Shown here one piece after another: positions 11,219 to 22,602 of a DNA stretch of 64,000 nt; the stretch's first letter is position 1, and each line of letters opens with the position of its first letter. Made by a program: the position numbers and the translations under genes. The notes beneath the pieces are model-generated. The model saw nothing but the letters and a program-made list of their open reading frames with translations, ran no database searches and had not been told where the DNA came from. Origin of the DNA: Orbilia blumenaviensis (Eukaryota; Ascomycota; Orbiliomycetes; Orbiliales; Orbiliaceae); NCBI GenBank assembly GCA_036872755.1, contig JAVHNS010000008.1, positions 1,240,001 to 1,304,000 of the forward strand, in the 5' to 3' direction.

Positions 11219-14200
11219 TCAATCTTCACCCTTCCGGCGTTGAACAATCTTTTTAAAGATTTCTGAAAGCTCGACATACCCTTGTTTTAGTGCGGCGACG
11301 CTGCCTTCTTCTATACATTCATCCGGGAACCCAGCAAGACCAAGGCCAAAAAAATCCTGAAGAGCTTGAATGCAGCTTATGCAGCCAAGGTCTCCGACTA
11401 TCTCTAGAGCATGGCCAAATAACGTTGTCCGCCTAAGAAGCTGTGCGAGCGCTTTATCTGTTCCCAGATATCTAAGGAAAACGCCCAAAGAGATATGCCC
11501 ACCCATCTTTAAAAGAAAATGAATTGGGTGGCCTTGAAATTCGTCCCAAAATCCGATATCACAACCCGCCTGGAGGATAGCCTCGAGCGAAGCGCGGTCT
11601 TTAGCTGCCCAGAATGGCCAAAAGTGTTGATTAAACCGATTTTGCGAAGTAATGTCGCCATTGGGGTCATGAGAAATGAGAGCTTCAGCAATTCCGAAAT
11701 GTCCTAGTTCGATTGCACGTCGTTTTAGGGAGTAGGCTCCTTCGAATTCCCAGGTATTCTTAATCGGTGTTATAGGAAGTTTAAAGATTTCTTCAATAAA
11801 TTTTAAGTTTCCTTTCTCGACTGCTGTTCTAAGTAGCGTCCAGCCACCCCGGTTTTTTACATCGACCAGACAAACTATCCACCCGAAAAATAGTCTTCAT
11901 GTTAGCTCGGTGATATACTATCAACGGGTCAATTGAAATGGGGGACAAGCCATAGGCTCCTGGAAGTATCATGAGCGGGAACATGGTGGGAACTCAAGTT
12001 ATGGTTCGACCTAAGTATAAAAAGCCGAGCGGGCCAAGTCCATATGGAACGACTGACCCACAACTAGATCTGATTTTAAGAAGGTGTACTCACAGTCTGG
12101 AATACTAATGTCAAACAAAACAGGTGCTATTCTGACTAATGGTTTGACGCACCGCCAACCGCCGTTTTGAGCTAAAAAATGAAGATATGGTATCCAGTAG
12201 GTCCCAGGCTTTCCTCTCGTATCTCCTCTTGGATGAACGTTTTGCCGTAGCTTTAACTGCGAGGTTTCAATAAGCTTTGCTATAGATTCTAGAAGAATCC
12301 AGTCGTCTTTGCAAAGAATTAGTAGAAGTCCATTGTTACCCTGACTGTTTTCTACCCCTAATAGGCAGCCATGCAGAAGAAGCACCCTAACAGCTTCAAA
12401 GTCTTGTGTATGAATCGCAACCTGTAGAATAGTCATATCAGACTTAAATTGAAGAACGGTGGGACGTAGTAGTGATGGTAGAGTAAAAGAAATGTTCTTA
12501 GTTCTCGCAAAGCTGCCTGTCGAGAGTGTTTTGTCTTTCTCATATATCCATTTACCTTGCACAATTGACATTGCCATGTCTTCGAACCATTCGGGCGTTC
12601 CCTTGACCTCGAAATTGGAGTAGGGATCAGGGTGACCTGGTGATGTGCTATTGGGGTACTCTGGAGGCTGCTTGGTGAGCTCGCTATCAGATTTCCTCCG
12701 CGGGACTAATTTAAGATCTTCTAGGCATATACCAGGGCCAGATACTCCTGCCGCCGAGACCATCTCAACAGGAGAGGCTTTGACACCCGTGCTTAAGCCG
12801 GTATGTATCATGCGCTCTTGGAAAATTCTCTGAAGCCTGAAGTCGCCATGCCGGCCAGAGAGTAAGCAGATTTTCCGGTATAGTGTATCCAAATTCATTC
12901 CGTCGTCAACATAGACAACCTTCCCATCAAAAACAAAGGATGCAACTAGATGATATATCTCATCTTCAAATTGACCCCAGCCGCAAAATCCCAAAATATC
13001 CTTGGAGTCCAGGCTGTCGTGATGTTGAAGAAGCTGTTTAATTAGTTCTGTACGTGTGCTCTGGGGCGGCAAATGATTATCGAAGAAGTTGAAGTTGAAC
13101 TTATGTTTTGAACTAAAACTAAGCCGAGCAGTGTTCTCCAACATTAAGCGAACAATATTTGGCTTTCCTGAGAGAGTAGCATACTCAAGAGAACTCAATC
13201 CCGCCGAGTCTCGAGCGAAGATATCTCCGCCAAGTTTAATTATAGAACGAATCACAGGCTCGACAGCGCCCACAGCGAGTGCCCATAGAAGTGGTGTAAC
13301 ATTGTAGAGTCTGTCAGCGAGATTGATATTTGCTGTGATGTTTTTCTCACCTAAGATCTGGACTGCCGCGTTCCTATCAACCGACCTAATCGCCATGTGC
13401 CAAATTCCGTGGCGGAGCGTATTAATCGCGCTGATGTCTGTGGCTTCTTGTCTGAGGATGTAAGATACCGCAAGTAGTTTACCTGCGAGTATTGCGCTCA
13501 TCAGCGGCGTATTGCCCTCTTCAGACTTCCTTGTAGCGGGGACATTTATATCTGCCCCAGCCCCCAAAAGACATTTCAATACAGAAGCTACTAATTTATC
13601 TGGACACCAGGATGCCGCAAGATGTAGAGCGGAATAGCCATTGTTGTCTCTGGCGAGGACATCCACCCCGTGATGCACAAGCATCCTGACGATATCAATA
13701 TTCCCCTGAGTTGAGGCCAGCATGAGTGGAGTAACACCTAACGATGATTTTGCCTCCGGGTCCGCACCATTTTCTATGAGCAGCCTCGCGATATAGCAAT
13801 TGTCGTCTGTCGACTCGCAAACCATGTGAAGGGCGGTTGAGCCATCATTCAGTGTCGCCGATACATTGGCGCCGAGATCGATTAACGTTGTAGCACGTTC
13901 ATAACACGGTCCGTTTAAGTTCCATGACCAGCACAACCGGGATCGCGGGGAAAAGCAGAATAGTAATGGCGTGCGTCCATTGGTAGTGACAATAGTTTCG
14001 ATGATATCTTTTTGACATTTGACAAATGCCTCTAAAACTTCTCGCCAGCAAGACTCGCAGCGGACTTGGAGTGCGACGGCCAGCGTAGACTTCTCTCCTA
14101 TTTCGAAGCCGCTCGGGGAACTTGTTCGGGTAAGTAGGGCCTTTACAACTTGAAGACGTAGATAACAACCGCTTTCTGGGTAATGCAATTCCATATCGGT

Positions 14201-17200
14201 CTTGTTTCGGTACTGGCTCTCTCTTTTTAACATTATACAAGCTAGCTTCAGTGCAGTGTTGTCCAGTTCGTCGCCATAATCAACACTGATTTCGGGGAGC
14301 TTTATTAAGTATTTCACTAGTTCTAGTGCCACCTCTGGGCTCTGATTTTCGACAGCGATATGGAGTATGTTCGTCCCCGTCAGCCCATACATATGACCAT
14401 CTGCCATTGAAACTTCACCACCAGAGGACATAACAGCATTCAGAAGAGAGACCAGGTTATTAGGATCGTTGGAGAGGCATGCATATTGGTAAGCGCGTAG
14501 ATTGAAAGAACTCTCAGCCGTAATATCGACACCAGCTTCCACCAACCATATGATAGTTTGCGGTGACCCAGAACGGCAAGCGTACATCAGAGAATTCAAT
14601 TTATAACAATCTACTAAATTGACACTGGCATTGTGCAGTAATAGCAGTCGTACGAGGTTGGGGTTGGGGTTTTCCGCTGCAATATGCAGTGCAGTTGCTC
14701 CGTCTGCTCTTTGCGCATCAATATCTATACTTTTTTGGAGAAGTAACTCGAGATACTTGGGGTGAGATAGTGATGCTGCGAAATGGAGATAAGTCTCGTT
14801 TTGTGTCGTTTGGAGGCTAAAGTCGATATTAGAAGAGAAGAGGGTATCCGAGATATCCTGCCAGTTTTCTGGAGGGCCGTCATGCCTATTCTTCCAAAGA
14901 CACATAAGAGGTGTCCGACCTTCATCATTCTGTGCGTTTACATCCGCTCCTATCGCCAGCAGCAGCCGAACACACTCCAACCTCCCGTTTTTACAAGCGG
15001 CGTGCAGCGGAGTGCGTCCTTTCCACCCCGGTCTATTCACATCCACTCCATGATCAAGGAGGACGTTCACAATACGCTCGTACCCTGACCGACAGGCAAA
15101 CACAAGAGGTGTATCCCCTTTCACGTTCAGTATATCCTCCTTCAAATATGAAAAATACATATTGTCGATATCGGGTTGCGCGGGTTTGTTGACATCTGCT
15201 CCTGCTGCCAGCAGGAGATTAAAACATTCTAACTCCCCGCTCGCACAAGCGATATGCAGCGCGGTAGTTCCACAGATTGACAGCGTGTTTGCACATGCCC
15301 CATGCGCAAGAAGCTTGGTCACGATGTGTTCATGCCCTTTGTGACAGGCTACTCCAAGTGGAGTGAACCCTTCAGAGTCGGGTAGATCCACGATCCAAGG
15401 ATATTTTGAGATAAGATTCTCAACCACAGTGCCCATTCCCGACTCCGCTGCAACAATTAAGGCACCGTGATATCGTGCCATTATTTCTTGTTTGAAAGTA
15501 TCGGTATGCTGAAGTCTAAATTTCTCAATATCGGGAAACCTGGAGTCATTTGCAGACTGGTCGTGGTCCAGATAGTCCAGAACCTCCAAACTCTCAAGCA
15601 GATACGAATCTTCTTTTCTTAATGCGCCACTCCCGACAATCGCTTTGCAAACTTGGATTTTGTTATCTTGCGTCCAACAACCCGGAGACGAAGTTATTAG
15701 CTTGATTGTTTGTGGGCCGCTTATCCACTTTTCATAGAGTCGACAGCAGATTGCATCAACAAGCTCTATCGATACCTGTCTCTGAAATCTTGGGAATAAT
15801 AGCTGGGCGACTCTTTCGTCATACTCTGGAGCTTGAAAAAAGGCGAAATAAGGGTCAGTTTGGGGTTGATCTGGAAGATATAAATTCGGATCCGCCCCTA
15901 AATCGAGAAGAGTGGTAATTATTTGATTATAATCATTAAGAATCCGCTGTTTTGATGCTTTTGCTAGACCAGAAGCATGTGCTCCATAGAATTTCCACAA
16001 AGCAGCAGATAGAGGAGTACCACAGGCAATATTGAGAAAATTGACCAATGAAGGATCCTGGGCTAGAGACTTTGTCGCATCCAAAAGGCCAGCCCCTGCC
16101 GCAAAATGAAGATTTATGTCGTCCTGTGCGAAAAAATGTGGGCCCAGGATTTTGGGACGCATCGATGGAGATTTGTTATCGGTTTCAACTGCATTTCTCT
16201 TCCGCCACCGCTGGAAATAAGGATTATCTTTGGGAGCCAAAAACGTCTGTACTAAGGAGCGGATCTCTTCATCCCAGTCAGGTAAAGCCAATCGGGCATG
16301 TGTATCCCAAAATCGTTCAGCATACTTTAAGAATGGATAAGTATTATCTGAGTCCATGAGCCCCCTTTCCAGAATGTCCTTTGTGTCAAAATCCTTAAGC
16401 ATTAGAAATCGTAGACAAAATTTTGCCATCCATAGCTGGCTTGTAGTATAATCTAGCTTAAAACGTTCCATCGGCGAGTGTAGCGTGGTTCTCCCGTCTA
16501 CTAAGAAGTCTTTGACCGTGAAATGAGAAAATTCTAAACAATTGGTTTGTCGATTATGCCGAATAAGGCTACTACCCCAGAATAAAATATCCTCTTCATC
16601 AACAATTGAATCAGGATCATAGTAACCGTTTGGTGTTGCAATATCGGCGATAGCCTCCGTGAGTTCCGGTAGCGTGAGAGGATATTCAGAAAATGACAGC
16701 CATACTAATGTCCGCAGGAGATATTCTCGCGCTTGGCTATAATCCGATCCTCCGTAATCCCCTTCTTTGGAAATTATTCTTCGCAAGATATTCTGGTAAA
16801 TATCATTAAGGCCTGGTGGGAGATTTTCTAGTGCTGTTCTCCGGGCTTTATCGTTGCCGAGATGACACAAATGGTCAACCTGACATACCACCCACTGGAA
16901 CCTATATATAATACTAATTAGCAAAGCCTAGATGCGTGTCCGTACTCAAATATGTCCCCAACCTCGATTTGAAAGAGTACGCCGTGGTAGAGGTCTACTC
17001 ACATTCCTTTAGACCCTTCAACTAGCTTGGTCGAAATCAGATCTTTAAGGGCGGGGTCCTTGAGCTTAAGTTTCCCCAATCGGATTCGGGTGTCAATCAC
17101 TGATGTCACGTATAGCTGTACATCAGCTGTGGAGGCAATGATCTCAATTTGTCTATAGTTGGAAAGTAGACTTTCGAATTCCTGCTCTAGGCGGCTAGCT

Positions 17201-18741
17201 AATAAGATCTTTATGCGACCTCCAATATCCGGAAGACGATCAAGTTGGTTAATCAGTTCCCCTCGCTCTCCGCTACATTCATCCAGACCGTCTATTACTA
17301 TTGAAACAGTTGAGTAGGACTTTGATAGTTGATGTAAGACTTTCACTAGATCGATATTGCAATCTCGAAGTCTAGTGCTTCTAGAGCCGTTAGGGTCATA
17401 TTTGTCGTATATCTCTTTCAGCTTGTCGAAAGCGGAATCGCTCTGTTGTGCAGTTTGCGCAATGAGAGAACAGATAATGTTCTCTAAATCTTGAGACTCC
17501 TTAGATTTGTAATCGCAATAATGAAATGCTATAGCATCGTCACCCCCAAGGTTCCCTATTATGCTATCAATGATCGACGAGCTAAGTTCCATTTGTAAGT
17601 CAATGCATCCCACTTGATCATGATCACGCAAGAATCATAAAGCCCGACGGATTCAGACTCACATCATTACCGTTTTACCAGCACCAGCTATGTAATTCCA
17701 ATCGAGACAATGAACACCCTACCATTAGCTACTACCTCTAAAACGATGTACGAGTAAAGTCTCGCAATATTATATCATTGGAAGCATTGTTTCTTACGGA
17801 TGCCATACAGCCAGAGACGTCCATTTCGTTGAGCCACCCAACTTTGGTACTCAATACGATCAGAAAACCATTGAGCTGTTCCTGTGTATCGTAGCTTTCG
17901 ATTCGCTTGATGGAATGCTTGGGGATTCATTGTGCTTGCCCAATCAAGAATCCTACGTTTTTCATAACCTTCGATTTTACATCACTACATTAAAATAACC
18001 CCTTCAAGATTTATCCTCAGCCTTAGGAACTACTAACTCATATGGATTTTTTCGAGTTTATCAGATACATCTTTTTGATGCTTTTGAATTTCTTCCATTA
18101 CATTTTGCAATGCCTCTTGCCCTTTCAAGGCCGATACTAGAGCTGCACTATGTAGTTATCAGATAAAAGTCTTTCAATGGATAGATGTACATGTAGACTA
18201 GATATGGATTCTGGGTTCAAATAAGCTCACATTTCATTCACCTGGAGCGCAAGGAGGATGTTTGTCTTGTTTTGTTGGATGCTACGAGTTATTTGCTGTG
18301 TTTCACCTGCCTTGAGAGGCCATAATGCCTTTAATTTGAGAAGTCCAAGCTTCGTCTGATCCGTAGGGTCAAACTTAGCCAGGATGACCTTCAACCGATT
18401 GAGATTATTTCTGCAAGTCGTTAAATATTCGGACTTAATGATCGCTTGATCTATCATATCTGGCTCGCCAGACGTATTTATATAGTGTTAACTGCATTCT
18501 CACAAAATGCTTCAAGTCATCACAGTAAGCTGATACCTTGCTGAACGCCTAATTTGCATTGACTCAATCTCTCGACTACTAAACGTAAGCTGTTGAGGAC
18601 ACCGTATAACTGAGTAACTTCCAACAAGAGCTCATTTATTTCGGGTATTGCTCCCTTGACTGCAGAATAGTACTGGTATCCCTTAGTGACGACAAGGTCA
18701 GAAAGGGCTATAAGCCCAGCAACCGATGCTGCTGCTTCCAT
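11219..18741 (-). CDS. NACHT-ankyrin STAND receptor (fungal NLR-like)
   Basis: Eight exons, read on the minus strand: 18741-18537, 18459-18231, 18147-18038, 17968-17798, 17687-17663, 17581-17003, 16901-12094 and 11874-11219. Every junction keeps frame and the total is 2260 residues. Residues 1-200 are the helical N-terminal domain typical of fungal STAND proteins (MEAAASVAGLIALSDLVVTK). A linker with RILDWAS and LWLYG leads to the Walker A loop GIPGAGKT near 236-243, carried by a 25-base exon, and Walker B VSIVIDGLDEC lies near 338-348. The motif KGMFQWVVCQVDHL near 437-451 is the usual post-NACHT helix. From about residue 910 to 1750 run many ankyrin repeats (for example GRTPLHAACKNGRLECVRLL), followed by a divergent C-terminal region to 2260. 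Family role: nucleotide-controlled oligomerising sensor in heterokaryon incompatibility or defence. Start chosen as the ATG opening the conserved N-terminus. Confidence 0.9.
17663..17687 (-). other. 25-base micro-exon carrying the Walker A loop
   Basis: Exon between acceptor ACATAG and donor GTGAGT. It supplies two bases of a proline codon, then Gly-Ala-Gly-Lys-Thr-Val-Met and two bases of the next codon. Only this choice joins GI upstream to ISSIID downstream in frame and completes GIPGAGKT. Skipping it (25 bases, not a multiple of three) would both remove the nucleotide-binding loop and shift the frame. Confidence 0.8.
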
Positions 18742-19141
18742 AGTTGGGTTTGGACTAAAGAGCCATTATATAGATATATAAAATATGTGTTGGGATAATA
18801 TATGCTTGTTGTGACGATGTGACATTTGATAGATACCTCTTCAGCACCGCATCGCGTAGACTTCGTATCTACTATCTTCTACGTTAATTCCGGCGCAAGA
18901 AGATTTCAAGGGCCCAAAGTCTTCCTTTTTATACGAGCCCCTTCAGAAAAATCAGACTATATTTTTTACAAGGCCTTCAGAGCTTCAGAAGCTTTTGGAA
19001 TAATGCTATGGATGATGGCGCTACTCTCTTGATCGATGCAATTTCATGACATGAGCCTCAGTTGATATTGGTCCAATTTTTGAAAGATGCATTTAGTTCA
19101 GCCTTGTAAACAACGACCATGAAATTTTTGTAGGGTTTCCA

Positions 19142-19245
19142 GGCACGGGGGTGACACTAAAAGCGAAACAAAAAACGAACACTCGCTAACAAAATTCCAC
19201 CCAAAATTTATATTCTTGTTTCTGTTTTTTTGTCACCCCCGTGCC
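19142..19245. mobile_element. 104-base inverted-repeat element (possible MITE)
   Basis: The ends are a perfect 15-base inverted repeat: GGCACGGGGGTGACA at 19142-19156 and its complement at 19231-19245. Just inside, the left arm is A-rich (GCGAAACAAAAAACG) and the right arm T-rich (TTGTTTCTGTTTTTTT), so the pairing continues loosely. The 74-base centre cannot code. No convincing target-site duplication is seen: the flanks TTTCCA and AGGTTG do not match. It could be a small transposon relic or a structured regulatory hairpin. Confidence 0.5.
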
Positions 19246-19335
19246 AGGTTGTAGGAGCAGAAGCTTGGCAAATGTTATTCAAAGGATCGATCTCAAGGTA
19301 ACTTGAGCAGGCAAGGCCGGCGCCATGGCGGCGAT

Positions 19336-19638
19336 CTATATGGCTTTGAGATCGGCAGAATACTTGATGAGAAGTGTTTTTAATGCCGAAACCCGAGAAT
19401 CTGGATGGTCGATTAAAGAATGACGGTGCTCGAATTTACCAATTTGGCAGTCCAAGGATCGAGGCTGCGATTCAATGGAATAGTTATCGATTTCAAGTTT
19501 TTCCTGTGTGGTCACCGCTGCACCGCTGTTTTCGGCAATTCCGCTGGCATATACTGAGTATTTTCTTTTTCGGACAGGTTGCTTGCGCTTTTGGCTTGTT
19601 GGGAGGAACGTTTTCGACGAGGGGTGCTGGTCTGACAT
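19336..19638 (-). CDS. Doubtful small protein, 100 residues
   Basis: A single open frame beginning MSDQHPSSKTF, basic in its first third (QKRKQPVRKRKYS). It has no recognised domain, no neighbour logic and no clear promoter, and it overlaps open frames on the other strand. Listed only because the composition is not low-complexity and the length is fair for an AT-balanced intergenic region. It may well be chance. Confidence 0.2.
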   Translation of the reverse strand: MSDQHPSSKTFLPTSQKRKQPVRKRKYSVYASGIAENSGAAVTTQEKLEIDNYSIESQPRSLDCQIGKFEHRHSLIDHPDSRVSALKTLLIKYSADLKAI

Positions 19639-22499
19639 CTGGCTGGGGTTTGGGAAGCGAGTGGACGACGGACGGGTAAGCTTAACGCCCTTATCAAAAC
19701 GCCTCCTGGATCAAGAAGCGGGCAGAAAAAGCTTAAAAGATTTTTTGGCTCTAGTTTTGGGACAGATATTTAGCTTGAGCTTCCGGCGGTTCATGAAGCT
19801 TTGAGAATCTCGAATGGGGTTTTTCGTATACAGATTCATAAACAAGTTCTGAAGTGCATGCAACCACCAAGCATCAGAACCGGTATAAACCCGGTACGTA
19901 TCACGAATGATGAGATATCACCAAGCCTCAGCCCGTAAACTTTTGCTCGTTTCGTCGAGAATATTCCGCCGTTAGCGAGCGAGCGAGCAGAAGGTGTATT
20001 TTCTCAAGGGAGAAAAAAGTTACGGGACGGGTCCGTTGCCCCAGATGGGCTCAGCTAGCTCAGGAAACCGATATCGTAATTTTCCCATCAGCCTCAGTCA
20101 GAATAGCTAAGCTTTGGCTTACACCCCCCGCCTACTCGTCGCTCGCATTTGAGACTGCAATTAATTGGTTTAAGTCACGGTGTCAGGGGATTTTGTAGGT
20201 ATTTGAAGAAGGAAGTTCCCGAATGGATTTTTTTCTTCCCTTCCCATCTGCCGTTTTCCGAACTCTCAAGCTGTGTTAGTGGCTTCCTTTTTTTTTTTTT
20301 TCGTCCCATAATTTGATAATCCTGCGAGCTCGTGATTTCGACATACTACTTTAGTAGTATCTGGTAGCTACAGCTAAGACATTATAAACTAAGACCGGCG
20401 GTTTTCTTTTTCTCCTCGAAGTTTTAAGCCTCAAAGTCAGCCTGCCTGGGTTACACTCCCGCAAAATATCGATTTTCGATAGCACTTGCTCTTTTGCTTG
20501 GTCTTGCTGTATCACCAAAGCTTAAGCCCAAGATTTCGCCAGTGTGGGAAAACAGCCGGCCAATCAGTCGACGACAATACTGCAGCCCTTCTGCAACTGC
20601 AGCCAGTCCATTATCACGCCTTCTGCTTTAGCAGTCTGACTATTGCTAGCTCCGCTGATTATTATCTGGGTCAATCAAAATCAAAACTCGAATCCAATCC
20701 AAATCTGCAAGCTGGGGGAGCTGGGAAAAGCTGTAACGTAAAACTAAAGGGGTTAAGCGGGCCCTAACGCCACCCTTTTCTCCCAGAGCTTGCAGAGCCC
20801 CACCTTACCCTTCTTACCTCCTCCCAACGGGCCTGTAGGTTTCCAAATCCTTCGAACTTGCTAAGCTTGCCGCTGTTGTTGCTGTTATCTCTTTTTTGCT
20901 CTGAGAAGAGAAGAGAGCTAGAGGGAGGGGTTTCAGCCTTTTTTTGTTTTTTAAACTTTTTCACAACGAATTTCAACCCCCCGAATTTGTTGTCGTTGCG
21001 TAAGAATTACATAGCGACAAGCTTTTTTCAGCAATACTATTATATCCGGCGGATAGGTGTCTATACCCAGAGATTTTTTTTTCTTATAAGAGGTAACACT
21101 AGGCGGCAGAAACGGAGGATAGGCAAAAAGCTAAGTACTTATGAGCTATTAGCCAGGGACCAAGTGGAGATCAAAATAGTAGTAAGCAGGCAGCTGGCAG
21201 GCATAAGATTGAAATTTTTCTCGGAATCCGGAAGGGAAAGCAGGTGAGTGCCCGCACTGCATTGTGTATGTTTTTTTTTTTCTTTTTTTCTTTTCTTTCT
21301 CTTCTTTCTTTCTTTTGCAATGCGCCCGCAATACGATATCAGTCGATCAGACAGACAGAGGATTCTTTTTTATCCAGGGAATGCGCCTGGGTATTTATCT
21401 TGCATTGAGCCTTTCGTTTCTGTGATCCTTCCGTTTGGTAGCCTTTCCGGACGGTTTGGGCGGAGGGTTATTTTCTTCTTTTGAGGGAGAGAGACCGGAG
21501 AAAGCTAAGCTAATGAGCTACTAGTGCTAGCTATCAAGCTCGTTAGCTCTGTCTGTCTCTGTGGCTCTGTATCTCTGGGCGCTGGGTTAATGATCGGGGA
21601 TTCCTGTCGATTGTAACCCTCTGTTAACTCGGGGTGCGTGTTATGTCATGTCACCGATGGGGAAAACGTGAGCGAGCTTCGTTTACCGTACCGTACCCAA
21701 CTACCTAACACGCCGTTGGATCTAATTATACCTACATACACGTTCCGATTAGTCGTCATCACGTTCTATATACGACGTATGCGTATATATTTAATTACAT
21801 GTATTGGAAGTTGATATAATTACAATTCTTGAGAGTTGCGTACTGACGGAGTATATTTAGATGCTTTGCTTAGTGAAAATAGTAAGCATTAGAAATTACA
21901 AAGCTATTTGGGCATTAGTATTACGGAGATACTAGCTACAGCCTGCATACATCATAGCTGTAGCTATTGTGCATACGCCTCCGAGCTTGCCTCATAACTA
22001 GTATCTATCTATCCATCTGTAAGTGCAGTAGCTTCCTGACATACATACATACGCATCCACATAGGGCGGGTCGCTAAGCTAGTTAGCTATCTACCAACCT
22101 TAGCTGCTGGATTGGATTGAATTGGAGAATCCAAGAAAAAAAAAAGAGGGCTGAGTTTGGGTAAGAAGAGTGAGCGAGGTAGCAGTGACATCCCCTTCCC
22201 TGACGCTCCTCCGGCCCCTACCCTTCCCCCCTCCCCCCTTCCCACTAGCCACCTACCAACCTACCTACCTACCGACCTACCAACCTAGCTCTCCTCCGTC
22301 CCTTTACCTCCACCGACCGACCGACTGACCGACAGTACAGTACAGGAACTAAGCAGAGTAGCAGACGCAAGAATAGAATAGCATTGAATTGGATCTGACC
22401 CAACTGAATTGGACCTGACTGCAACCACACCAACTCTTTTTTTCCCACCTTACTAACACACGCCCAACCAACCACGACGCACACCTCTGTTCTTCCTCT

Positions 22500-22602
22500 T
22501 CCTCCCTTCTTCCTCTTCTTCTTCTTTTTAATCCTCCTCCTCCCCCTTCCTTTTCCTCTTCTTCTTTTTTTCTCTTCTTCTTCTTCTTCTTTTCTTTTCG
22601 AG
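22500..22602 (+). promoter_or_regulatory. Pyrimidine-rich leader before the Hsp70-like start
   Basis: An almost pure C/T stretch ending in CGAG directly before the ATG at 22603. CT-rich tracts near the transcription start are a common fungal promoter feature of well-expressed genes. No TATA box is apparent nearby. Confidence 0.45.

Larger units (their letters stand above)
18742..22602. other. Intergenic region, 3.9 kb
   Basis: Mostly without recognisable genes. It contains the inverted-repeat element at 19142-19245, a weak 100-codon minus-strand frame at 19336-19638, and several T-rich tracts. From about 22180 to 22602 the strand is strongly pyrimidine-rich (runs of TTC, CTT, CCT), which is the probable leader and core promoter of the Hsp70-like gene. 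The open frames at 20486-21484 are short, overlapping and low-complexity, and I do not support them. Confidence 0.5.

Noticed and set aside
10906..11277. 123-codon minus-strand frame overlapping the end of the STAND gene
   Set aside because: It starts in another frame inside the last exon and runs on past the true stop; composition is random and no domain appears.
12011..12093. Reading the large ankyrin exon to its own stop at 12011
   Set aside because: A good GTGAGT donor at 12093 and an acceptor at 11875 join in the right phase to 218 more sensible codons, so the stop at 12011 is probably intronic.
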